From a virus, in the IMG/VR virus record IMGVR_UViG_3300032309_001424, positions 1 to 57,205 of that record: a DNA stretch of 57,205 nucleotides; one strand, given 5' to 3'. The notes under the pieces were generated by a model. It searched no databases, was not told the origin of the DNA, and saw nothing but the letters and a program-made list of their open reading frames with translations. The translations under genes and the position numbers were made by a program. Below are positions 50,269 through 57,205 of this stretch, piece after piece (position 1 is the stretch's first letter; every line of letters starts with the position of its first letter).

Positions 50269-50555
50269 TTTTTAGCCTTAACTTCACCTGACAGTCTAGC
50301 TTCTTGGCCTATATAACAACGGCATCTTTGGCCTCTATGAAGTCTTATAGATGCAAAAGCAATGTCATGTCCTTCTCCTAGAAGGAGCTCGTGAAGCTGG
50401 ACATTAGAAATAGTGCCACGCACTGATTTAGTAGAAAAAACAATCTCCAGAGCTTCTCTATCTTCTTTGCTTACAGTAGCCATGAGCTTTGCAATACCGC
50501 AAGGTAGCCCCGGAGATGATCTAGTTACTTCTTTTAATTTATCTGCCAGACTCAC
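50265..50555 (-). CDS. Putative small HTH-type DNA-binding protein
   Basis: This 96-residue protein starts at GTG with GGAGAG upstream. It has a central helical stretch (VSKEDREALEIVFSTKSVRG) and a probable helix-turn-helix (ISNVQLHELLLGEGHDIAFA then SIRLHRGQRCRCY). The L-E-G-----S--RHR-like ending fits small HTH proteins found beside the metallophosphoesterase in actinophages. The two Cys near the end (RCRCY) could bind metal. The gene overlaps the metallophosphoesterase by four bases, so the two are co-translated. It may regulate transcription or assist packaging; neither is shown. Confidence 0.55.
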   Translation of the reverse strand: MSLADKLKEVTRSSPGLPCGIAKLMATVSKEDREALEIVFSTKSVRGTISNVQLHELLLGEGHDIAFASIRLHRGQRCRCYIGQEARLSGEVKAKK

Positions 50556-50713
50556 AATATCTCTCCTATAAAGTAGGTTTGTAACAACCCTAAAGTGAAA
50601 GTTAACTTAACAGGTTATATAGCAGATAAGATTACCACTACTTTTAAGGTTTGACTATAGAAAGTTTGGCGTGTCGCACTAGGAAAGAAAAGTGCTTTAA
50701 AAATCTATTATTT

Positions 50714-51049
50714 TTATTCTACAATATTTAAATTTGCTTTACGAGACCTTTTTGGCTTAGGCTCAACCATTGCTAAAAGTAATCCCTCAATAACACCCAT
50801 TTTGGCATTCATCTCTGTCTGGCACTTCTGTACGTCATTTACCTGATCTTTTAGCGAGCTTCCGCCATTTTCCCAAAGCTGATGCTCTACTCTAGACATA
50901 CGCTCGGAAAGAGTTTTTCCTTGTGCATCAACGCCAATTGCTTGATCCACCCTTTTGGCAATCTTATAAATACTAAACATAAAAGCGCCTACTGCCGTAA
51001 CGGTTCCGATAACTAACATTATGGTAGTAAGCACAGACATATCAGACAC
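50714..51049 (-). CDS. Small membrane-anchored coiled-coil protein (holin-like topology)
   Basis: The start chosen is the GTG at 51049, because GGAG lies seven bases upstream (51060-51057); ATG at 51040 and TTG at 51067 are alternatives. The 111-residue product has one N-terminal hydrophobic segment (VLTTIMLVIGTVTAVGAFMF) and then a charged helical part (LSERMSRVEHQLWENGGSSL) with a basic end (PKPKRSRKANLN). One membrane span plus a cytoplasmic coiled coil resembles some phage holin-like proteins, but many small membrane proteins look the same and no endolysin is next to it. Confidence 0.55.
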   Translation of the reverse strand: MSDMSVLTTIMLVIGTVTAVGAFMFSIYKIAKRVDQAIGVDAQGKTLSERMSRVEHQLWENGGSSLKDQVNDVQKCQTEMNAKMGVIEGLLLAMVEPKPKRSRKANLNIVE

Positions 51050-51245
51050 GGAAAGTCTCCAGATCAAAGTAGGCTATATAGACGGATATAGTAGATATAG
51101 TATAACTGCTTTTGGCTATATATAGATCTAAGGACGGCTATGTTGTATAGTTGTCCTACGCCAAAAAAATCCTAGACCTTGGGTGTTTGCCTAATTCGGT
51201 TCTATTGATAAGGTGACGCCATAGACCAAGGGAGAGGACCCATTA
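51050..51245. promoter_or_regulatory. Divergent intergenic region, probable promoters
   Basis: This 196-base gap separates a leftward and a rightward gene, so promoters for both should lie here. It is A+T-rich, with GATATAGTAGATATAGTATA near 51084-51103 and three copies of GGCTAT (about 51072, 51111 and 51138). No pair of good -35 and -10 hexamers at 16-18 bases stands out. Just before the primase start is GGGAGAGGA. CCTTGG near 51178 and CCAAGG near 51227 form a small inverted repeat. Confidence 0.4.
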
Positions 51246-53900
51246 GTGACAACAAACGCCGAAAGATTTAAGAAGGCAACTGCATGGTATGCAGCCAATA
51301 GTTGGGAAATCCTTCCTTGTCACGGCATTGTTGATGGTCGTTGTACATGCGGTCAGTCTCACATGGAATCCAAAGACATTGGAAAACATCCAGCAATTAA
51401 TGCTTGGAACATTGAGTCCAGCTCTGACATTGCAAAAGTAAATACTTGGTGGCAAACAAATCCTGAATACAATATTGGCGTAAATTGCAAAGCTTCTGGG
51501 TTTTTTGTAATTGATATTGACCCACGGTCTGGTGGAGATACTTCTTACGATAAGTTTGAAGCGTATGTAGAGGGAGCTCTACCTCCAACAGTTGAGGCTA
51601 CAACTGGACAATATGAAATTAATGGAAAAGTTATTCGTGGTCGTCACTTATTCTATAAGTGCGAAGATAACGAAGATTTGATTGGTAACTTATCTAAACT
51701 TGGATTTAAAGGTATCGATGTAAAGCACAACGGATACGTTCTTATTGCACCATCTCGTCACTTCTCTGGAATTACATATGAGTGGGTAGAAGGTAAAGAG
51801 CCTTGGAATATTCCAATGGCAGAAGCACCAGAAGAGTTATTAGGTGCAATTAGAAAAAATAAAAGAATTGCTGGGCGCAACACATATCAGACTGCCGATT
51901 GGGATTCACTTCTTGAAGACTCTGTTAGCCAAGGCGTTGATGTAGATGGCATTCTTAATGAAGGAATTGAAGAGGGTGAAAGAGCTGTAAAGCTTTTCCA
52001 ACTTGCTTGCTCTCTTGCTAATAAGTTCCCAGTTCATACACCTGTAGGTCGTGAAGCTCTTATATCATTTATGATTCGTTTTAACGGTGAAAAGGTTCGC
52101 CCTCCTATGCCGTTAGAAGGACCTAACTCTGTAATTATGCATACAGAAAGAGCAATTGATTTTGTACAAAAGAATCCAATTATTGAAAAGATTTGGCCAG
52201 GTGCTACAGAGCATGCTCGTCGTATGGTTGAAGATACTGAAAAAACAAAAAATGGTGAAGGAAGCAAAGAACTTAAAGCATTAACTGGTGTTGTTTATCC
52301 GGGAGCTTCCCAAGGGAATGTGTACTCGTCAGCAGATGATAACTACAATCTTCCCGGCACCATTGGTGGAAATATTTCTGAAGCTATTAAAGAAGGTATG
52401 TCTTTAGAAGAAGCTTCATCTAACAAAATGATGGGTGCAGTGTCTGATCAAGATGCTATTGCAGAAGAAGATAGAGGATCTGACTGGAAAGGTCGTTCTC
52501 TTTCAGATACTGGTAATGGTCGTCGTTTGATTGATTCTTTTGGTCAAGCACTTCGTTACACACCTAGCCTTGGTTGGTTTGTATGGAGTAATGGTTATTG
52601 GAAGCCAGATGCTGAAGATCTACATATGCAAGAGACTTCTAAAAAACTTGGTGCTCTGATTGCTACAGAAGTAGCACGACACGATGACCCTGCCGATCAA
52701 CAAAAAGTTGTAGCGTGGGCTGCACAAGCTAAGTCAGAAGCAAGACTTAAATCTGCTATCAATAATGCAAACTCAGATCCTCGCATTCGTGTTGATGTCA
52801 ATGAGTGGGATCAAGATTCAAATTTAATTGGAACTCTTAATGGTGTTGTTGATTTAAGAACTGGAGAGCTGTTACGAGGTCGTCCAGATCTTTACATTAC
52901 AAAGCGTGCTCCTGTTGCATACACACGGGGACTAACCAATACTCGGTGGCAACAATTTCTTGACTTTGCAACTGATGGAGATAAAGAGTTTCAAGAGTGG
53001 ATTCAGCGTGCCGCTGGGTATTCAATTAGTGGTCACAACATGTATGACATCATGTTCTTGGTGTACGGACCTGCGGGTTCTGGTAAGAACACACTTGTAG
53101 AATCTATTGTTAAATGCATGGGTAGCGATCAGTATGCATTCCCTATGGACTCAAGCATTCTTGCCGATAGCGGTGGATCATCTCGTAATACCGATCTTTA
53201 TCACTGGGCTGAGCTCCGTGGTCGTCGCATGGTATGGGTTGATGAGCTTCCAGATAATGAGCGTCTAAAAGAAAACTCAGTTAAAAAGTTAACTGGTTCA
53301 TCTGAAATCTCTGCTCGTTCACCGGGAGAAAAGCCGTTTACATTCCAATCACAAGCAAAACTTTGGATTACAACTAACCACAGACCAATCATTACTGATG
53401 ATGCAATGTGGCGTCGTATTCGTCCAGTTCCAATGCTTAAGACTCCAGAACACTCTGACCCAACATTGAAGGAATATCTATTTGATCCAGAAGGTGCACT
53501 TCCAGCAATTCTTTCTTGGGCTGTTGAAGGTGCTATTAAAGTTCTTGGTTCAAGTCAAAGAGATGGTTTGGGCTGGTGTAAGGCAGTATCAGAAGCTGCA
53601 GAGATGTATCGTAAGAATGAAGACCGTATTGCTTTGTTCTTAGATGAAGAAACGATTAAAGCAGAGGGAACAAGCATCACTGTTAAAGCATTATTTATGG
53701 ACTACCGTAGGTGGAGTGAAGACCGTGGTGAGCGTCCTATGACTCAAATTGGGTTTGACCGTAAACTTCGTGAGCGCAATCTTCGTGTAGAGGGTAGCGG
53801 TGCTAGAGCAGTTATTCACGGTATGTACAAGACCCCAGCTCCAGTACCAACATATATTGGAGAAGTTGATTGGATGAATGCCGCTCGCTACAGTAGATAA
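51246..53900 (+). CDS. Bifunctional primase-polymerase and D5/SF3 helicase
   Basis: This 884-residue protein starts at GTG with GGGAGAGGA eight bases upstream. Residues 1-205 form a prim-pol (AEP) domain: CTCGQSHMESKDIGKHPAIN, then GFFVIDIDPRSGGD (catalytic Asp pair near 90 and 92) and GIDVKHNGYVLIAPSRHFSG. Residues about 400-560 are a D5_N-like region (LGWFVWSNGYWKPDAEDLHM). The SF3 helicase follows: Walker A LVYGPAGSGKNTLVES near 606-621, Walker B RRMVWVDELPDN, and sensor KLWITTNHRPIITDDAMWRR. The C-terminal 80 residues are a winged-helix-like part. It would prime and unwind phage DNA for the family A polymerase encoded far away at 14.8 kb. Confidence 0.92.
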   Translation: MTTNAERFKKATAWYAANSWEILPCHGIVDGRCTCGQSHMESKDIGKHPAINAWNIESSSDIAKVNTWWQTNPEYNIGVNCKASGFFVIDIDPRSGGDTSYDKFEAYVEGALPPTVEATTGQYEINGKVIRGRHLFYKCEDNEDLIGNLSKLGFKGIDVKHNGYVLIAPSRHFSGITYEWVEGKEPWNIPMAEAPEELLGAIRKNKRIAGRNTYQTADWDSLLEDSVSQGVDVDGILNEGIEEGERAVKLFQLACSLANKFPVHTPVGREALISFMIRFNGEKVRPPMPLEGPNSVIMHTERAIDFVQKNPIIEKIWPGATEHARRMVEDTEKTKNGEGSKELKALTGVVYPGASQGNVYSSADDNYNLPGTIGGNISEAIKEGMSLEEASSNKMMGAVSDQDAIAEEDRGSDWKGRSLSDTGNGRRLIDSFGQALRYTPSLGWFVWSNGYWKPDAEDLHMQETSKKLGALIATEVARHDDPADQQKVVAWAAQAKSEARLKSAINNANSDPRIRVDVNEWDQDSNLIGTLNGVVDLRTGELLRGRPDLYITKRAPVAYTRGLTNTRWQQFLDFATDGDKEFQEWIQRAAGYSISGHNMYDIMFLVYGPAGSGKNTLVESIVKCMGSDQYAFPMDSSILADSGGSSRNTDLYHWAELRGRRMVWVDELPDNERLKENSVKKLTGSSEISARSPGEKPFTFQSQAKLWITTNHRPIITDDAMWRRIRPVPMLKTPEHSDPTLKEYLFDPEGALPAILSWAVEGAIKVLGSSQRDGLGWCKAVSEAAEMYRKNEDRIALFLDEETIKAEGTSITVKALFMDYRRWSEDRGERPMTQIGFDRKLRERNLRVEGSGARAVIHGMYKTPAPVPTYIGEVDWMNAARYSR

Positions 53901-53933
53901 TCACCATTTCTAGACTCCTGTATCTTTATTGGT

Positions 53934-54380
53934 ATGTATGAATACCGTGTAAAGAAAGTGACAGGGGTCGTTGATGGCGACACTATTGATGTCGAACTAG
54001 ATCTCGGCTTTAATATCTCTTATTCTCAGAGAGTGCGTCTTGCAGGTATTGATACTCCAGAATCACGAACTAAAGATAAAGTTGAGAAAGCTCTTGGTCT
54101 TGAGGTAAAGCAAAGACTGAAAGATACTCTTGCTAAAGCTCAAGTGATTGTTATTAGGACAGAGCTTCCTGATTCTTCAGAAAAGTATGGTCGTATTCTT
54201 GGATGGCTTTTTTTAGACGGATCTGAGATGTCAGTTAATGAAGCTCTTGTTGCTGATGGATATGCTTGGGGATATCTAGGAGACACTAAGATAAAAGATT
54301 TTGATGCTCTTTTAAACATAAGAAAAACTAAAGAGATGAAAGATTCTTTAGCCTTAAAATATCCTCCAATTAATTCTTAG
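53934..54380 (+). CDS. Staphylococcal nuclease-like (thermonuclease) protein
   Basis: This 148-residue protein is a compact SNase domain. It has GVVDGDTIDVELDLGF (calcium-site Asp), RVRLAGIDTPESR (catalytic Arg and Glu), and KYGRILGWLFLDG (second catalytic Arg), then VNEALVADGYAWGY. All three active-site residues are visible. There is no signal peptide, so it would act inside the cell, perhaps on host DNA or on replication intermediates. There is no strong ribosome binding site before the ATG (TTTATTGGT). The end overlaps the convergent terminase gene by 11 bases. Confidence 0.88.
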   Translation: MYEYRVKKVTGVVDGDTIDVELDLGFNISYSQRVRLAGIDTPESRTKDKVEKALGLEVKQRLKDTLAKAQVIVIRTELPDSSEKYGRILGWLFLDGSEMSVNEALVADGYAWGYLGDTKIKDFDALLNIRKTKEMKDSLALKYPPINS

Positions 54381-55782
54381 GACTAAACACTCTAGCTCCA
54401 CCGCCTCCGCCACCTCTAAATGGTGGTAGTCGTCTTGCGGATGGAGATTTTGCAGTAATGCGGCCACCAGTAAAACCTTCAGGTGGTTTAATCATCAATG
54501 CGGTAAGCGCATGCACTAATGCATCCACACGGTCTGGAGATTTTGAATCTCCTGGAATCCATGCAGTCATTTGCGATTCAAGATCTGCTAAATATCCAAT
54601 ATGATGAACACGACCTTGCTCGTATGCAAGAACAGTTGGCTCAGCACGCAATGCCTTGCCGTACTTAGAGTGGACTTCTAAAACTTTAACATTTGGATCA
54701 ATAGCATTAATTGCTTGACGAACCAAAGCTCCACCTTGGTTTACTTCAGCTACAACAGGACAGCCCCATCGTCTAGCCATCTCTACAACTTTATTTGCCC
54801 ACACTTCAGGTGATCCATGAACTGTTGCATCTTCAAGTACCCAAGCGTGGCGCTTATATAAATCTCTATCAGCTGTTGCAGCGCATACAACAATTCCGCA
54901 TTCGTCTCGTGGGTTTTCTGCAACTGACGGGTCGACACCAATAACACGCAACGGTGCTTGCGGTGGAAGAACTCCATGCCGTGAAGCTTCAATCATCTCA
55001 ATAGTCCACAATGCACCTTCAACATCTGAAAGCATCTCTCCATAAAGTTCTTGAGCAGCAAGACGAGTTCCAGCATAAACACCAGTGATTGTGTCAAGAT
55101 ATGTTGAGCTAAGGTTTCCAGCGTTGTCCATTGTGCTACCACGGCTAATTACTACCTTGCCAGTTTTTTCTGCTTCAGACATAAGTGAGTAGAGAAGTGG
55201 AACACGCTTTGGTGTTGTAGTAACCATAATCTGTGGTGATGCACCAAGACGAGTACCAACACGCAAGTTATCAAAAGCTGTCATACCAGCAGCATCTGGA
55301 GTTTGTCTCCACGCTGCAATCTCATCTCCCCAAGCGTGTGTGAATTGAGGACCACGAAGAGAGTCTGGTTCATCAGCAGTAAAACAAGTTGCGGTATTTC
55401 CATTAGGCCAAGTCAATCGGCGCTTCGATGGTTCGTAGAGTGGGCGCTCGCTTGGTGGAGTCACATTCATAATTCCTGACTCACCTTCAACAATAACGTC
55501 ACGCACATCTGCTGCAGTACGAGCAACGAGTGCAAAGCGACGCTGACCTGTTGTTGTGTATTTTGCTTGCTCTCTTACCCATTCGGACGCAGAGCGAGTC
55601 TTGCCCGCTCCACGTCCTGCAAGGTAAATCCAAATATTCCATTCGCCTTCAGGAGCAATCTGTTCTGGTCGACCCCACATTCGCCAATCCCATTTGACGG
55701 CTTCCATATCAAGATCAGCCAGAATCGCATTACGTTCTTCTTCTGGAAGAAGAGCAATGTGCTCCATCATGCTTTTAGCCAT
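54370..55782 (-). CDS. terL: Terminase large subunit
   Basis: This 470-residue packaging motor has Walker A LAGRGAGKTRSASEW (residues about 54-68), a coupling and Walker B region with FTHAWGDEIAAWR (D153, E154) and motif III MVTTTPKRVPL. The RNase H-like nuclease domain follows: VIGVDPSVAENPRDECGIVV (first Asp), then VVAEVNQGGALV (second acid) and DSKSPDRVDALVHALTALM (third Asp). This is the Terminase_6/gp17-type arrangement. The C-terminus is Gly/Arg-rich. It overlaps the SNase-like gene tail to tail and is on the opposite strand from the head-tail genes, which is unusual. The probable small subunit lies upstream. Confidence 0.95.
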   Translation of the reverse strand: MAKSMMEHIALLPEEERNAILADLDMEAVKWDWRMWGRPEQIAPEGEWNIWIYLAGRGAGKTRSASEWVREQAKYTTTGQRRFALVARTAADVRDVIVEGESGIMNVTPPSERPLYEPSKRRLTWPNGNTATCFTADEPDSLRGPQFTHAWGDEIAAWRQTPDAAGMTAFDNLRVGTRLGASPQIMVTTTPKRVPLLYSLMSEAEKTGKVVISRGSTMDNAGNLSSTYLDTITGVYAGTRLAAQELYGEMLSDVEGALWTIEMIEASRHGVLPPQAPLRVIGVDPSVAENPRDECGIVVCAATADRDLYKRHAWVLEDATVHGSPEVWANKVVEMARRWGCPVVAEVNQGGALVRQAINAIDPNVKVLEVHSKYGKALRAEPTVLAYEQGRVHHIGYLADLESQMTAWIPGDSKSPDRVDALVHALTALMIKPPEGFTGGRITAKSPSARRLPPFRGGGGGGARVFSPKN

Positions 55783-55788
55783 TATTAC

Positions 55789-56247
55789 CTAACCTATGCG
55801 CTGAAGACTTCTTTGTACTCCATAGTATAGAGGTGCAGCTGAACTTAGACCCATCGCTTTTGCAAGGTTAGAAAGTGAAATTCCAGACTGATATTCTTTA
55901 GCAAGTTGGTCGTGATATGAATCCACGCTCTCATTCTTTGCCTGAATTACACGCTTTGCTGCTTCTTGAACCTGCTCTGGTGTTAGACGGATAGATGTCT
56001 TTTCTCTTGATACTGCAACATCATCCATAACTACACGACGACGCACACCTGCGTAAGCAACCTTAAGTTCTTTAGCTAATTTTGGAAGGCTTCCGCCACG
56101 CTTGTGAAACTCAATTAACAGTCTCGTATATTCACGACTTGCATCGTGAGCGGGTGTTTTTTGCTCTCTTGAGCCAAAAGCTTTCTTGGCCAAAGGTAGG
56201 ATTGGTTCAATTTTTGCTTTGTATTCTTGTACAAGCTCTGCGTTCAT
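55789..56247 (-). CDS. terS: Probable terminase small subunit (HTH protein)
   Basis: This 152-residue basic protein lies six bases upstream of the large terminase on the same strand, the normal place for the small subunit. Two helix-turn-helix-like segments are visible: LIEFHKRGGSLPKLAKELKV then AYAGVRRRV, and DQLAKEYQSGISLSNLAKAM then GLSSAAPLYYGVQRS. Between them is a helical linker (RLTPEQVQEAAKRVIQAKNE) that could oligomerise. A small subunit would bind the packaging site. The call rests on position and DNA-binding features; I see no family signature. Confidence 0.65.
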   Translation of the reverse strand: MNAELVQEYKAKIEPILPLAKKAFGSREQKTPAHDASREYTRLLIEFHKRGGSLPKLAKELKVAYAGVRRRVVMDDVAVSREKTSIRLTPEQVQEAAKRVIQAKNESVDSYHDQLAKEYQSGISLSNLAKAMGLSSAAPLYYGVQRSLQRIG

Positions 56248-56321
56248 TATGTCTCCAATTATGTCTCTGGCGTGTGTCAGACTCTATTCTAGACATAAGT
56301 AGTAGGATAAGTCAAATAGGC

Positions 56322-56498
56322 TTATTCGTCATCATCACGAGCGTTGCGGAGCGGGTATGTGGCCCACCAAACAACCATCGCAAAAATGATGGCATAGCCC
56401 ACGATTGTCTTTGCAGATCCATCAAGGACGAGCCAAGCAATAAACATGCCTAGCAAGGTCCAGACCTGATCAATGACATCTCTTAGGAAGTCCTTCAT
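56322..56498 (-). CDS. Small membrane protein (58 residues)
   Basis: This short gene has a strong ribosome binding site (AAAGGAGAAAGCC) before the ATG at 56498. The product has two hydrophobic segments (VWTLLGMFIAWLVLDG and TIVGYAIIFAMVVWWATY), a short loop between them and an acidic end (NARDDDE). Two membrane spans in under 60 residues fit a holin-like or other small phage membrane protein. It lies just downstream of a secreted protein and upstream of the terminase genes, so a lysis role is possible but not shown. Confidence 0.7.
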   Translation of the reverse strand: MKDFLRDVIDQVWTLLGMFIAWLVLDGSAKTIVGYAIIFAMVVWWATYPLRNARDDDE

Positions 56499-56518
56499 GG
56501 CTTTCTCCTTTATGGTTT

Positions 56519-56905
56519 TTACTTTTTAAACGGAACTTTTCCGAGTAGACCGTTACCGTTAACTGGTCCAATAATTTTTTTCATACAACCGTCTGTATAC
56601 CAATATCCGGGTCTATTTGGAACTGGGACTAAAGCCTGAGTGCACGTTTCAATTGACGGCTTAGGTGGCTTAGGTGGCTTAGATGGTTTAGGTGGCTTAG
56701 ATGGTGTTGATGGTTTTGGGCAAAACTCTGGGCACTTGTCTACTACAAGAACAGGCCATGTAGGTCCTTGAATACCTGGAGGACAGAACTCTGGACACTT
56801 ATCAACTACCAGAACAGGGTTTTTAACTTCCTCAGCATGTGCAGATATTGGAAGTAATCCAGCTACCATGGTAGCTACAATTAAAACTTTTTTTACGGTA
56901 TTCAT
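56519..56905 (-). CDS. Secreted cysteine-repeat protein
   Basis: This 128-residue protein has a clear signal peptide: a basic start (MNTVKKV), a hydrophobic core (LIVATMVAGLLPI) and a likely AHA cleavage site near residue 24. The mature part has two copies of PVLVVDKCPEFCP, about 24 residues apart, then a Pro/Lys/Ser hinge (SKPPKPSKPPKPPKPS) and a tail with two further Cys (ETCTQALVPVPNRPGYWY, then DGCMKK). With six cysteines it probably forms disulphides outside the cytoplasm. No family is recognised. Its ATG overlaps the stop of the partial gene upstream. A role at the cell envelope, such as in lysis or superinfection exclusion, is speculative. Confidence 0.72.
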   Translation of the reverse strand: MNTVKKVLIVATMVAGLLPISAHAEEVKNPVLVVDKCPEFCPPGIQGPTWPVLVVDKCPEFCPKPSTPSKPPKPSKPPKPPKPSIETCTQALVPVPNRPGYWYTDGCMKKIIGPVNGNGLLGKVPFKK

Positions 56906-57205
56906 TACTTGTTTGGTCTCCTAGAAGTTCTTCTTGGTTTATCACTGCTACCAGTTGGACCAGCAGGTCCACCAGCTCCACCGCCGCCACTAGGTGATCC
57001 AGTACCACCTGTAGCTGTTCCTGCTACTGCTACAGCAGCTGCCACTGCTTGTCCTACAACAACTGTAGCCAGAACCATCTTCTCTGCTTCTTCACGTTCT
57101 TCTTCAGACATATCTGCACCAAGACTTGTTAGTGCAAGTAGCGCCTGTGCAGGGTCATTAAATAGTGCATCTACCAATGCACCTGGATCAGAGACTAATT
57201 CTAGC
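56905..57205 (-). CDS. Hypothetical protein, partial at the window end
   Basis: The reading frame is open to the window edge: the codons before the TTG at 57177 continue without a stop (LELVSDPGALVDALFNDPAQ), so the true start is probably outside. The visible 100 residues are acidic and helical at first (MSEEEREEAEKM), then a hydrophobic Ala/Val stretch (LATVVVGQAVAAAVAVAG) that could cross a membrane, then a Gly/Ser/Pro-rich region and a basic end (RRTSRRPNK). The stop shares a base with the next ATG. No function can be named. Confidence 0.6.
   Translation of the reverse strand, partial: LELVSDPGALVDALFNDPAQALLALTSLGADMSEEEREEAEKMVLATVVVGQAVAAAVAVAGTATGGTGSPSGGGGAGGPAGPTGSSDKPRRTSRRPNK

Overview
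The window is most of the genome of a tailed dsDNA phage (siphovirus-like architecture) that infects an actinobacterium. Evidence for a phage: terminase, tail tube, gp10-like neck protein, frameshifted tail-assembly chaperone, tape measure, Dit-like and Tal-like tail proteins, and a self-contained replication and recombination set. Evidence for the host: a WhiB-family Fe-S regulator, a family found in Actinobacteria and their phages, and actinophage-type minor-tail domains. The base composition is A+T-rich by eye (not counted). A low-GC planktonic actinobacterium, such as the acI/Nanopelagicales type, would fit, but that is inference. I see no integrase, excisionase, repressor, tRNA, CRISPR array, insertion sequence or reverse transcriptase. 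Portal, prohead protease and endolysin are not visible, and both ends of the window cut through genes, so the missing part probably holds them.

Layout. (1) 1-14.8 kb, + strand: end of a probable capsid gene, tail tube, strong terminator, head-tail connector, neck proteins, tail-assembly chaperone pair with a probable -1 frameshift, tape measure, then three tail-tip proteins. (2) 14.8-24.6 kb, + strand: family A DNA polymerase, RuvC-like resolvase, SNF2-like helicase, Cas4/RecB-type nuclease, Sak4-like ATPase, ssDNA-binding-like protein, a glycosyltransferase-like protein, small unknown genes and WhiB. (3) 24.6-51.0 kb, - strand: reading leftwards, a small membrane protein, a small unknown protein, a metallophosphoesterase, then about 22 kb of fibre genes, ending in a methyltransferase and a GT2 glycosyltransferase. 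(4) 51.2-54.4 kb, + strand: prim-pol/D5-type primase-helicase and a staphylococcal-nuclease-like protein. (5) 54.4-57.2 kb, - strand: large terminase, probable small terminase, and three small membrane, secreted or low-complexity genes.

The fibre block is the outstanding region. Five genes carry Gly-X-Y collagen-like arms, mostly GPT and GAT triplets, interrupted by one recurring knob module. Two very large proteins are built from HG(F/L) beta modules plus glycine-rich domains. There is also a probable seven-bladed Asp-box propeller and a LamG-like protein. The same short HG(F/L) module is inserted into the tail tube, Dit-like and Tal-like proteins on the other strand, so one building block decorates the whole tail. 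The methyltransferase and glycosyltransferase at the distal end of the fibre block suggest that the threonine-rich collagen arms may be glycosylated. This is a testable hypothesis, not a demonstrated system.

There is no stretch longer than 300 bases without a gene. The longest gaps are the divergent region 51050-51245 and 50556-50713.
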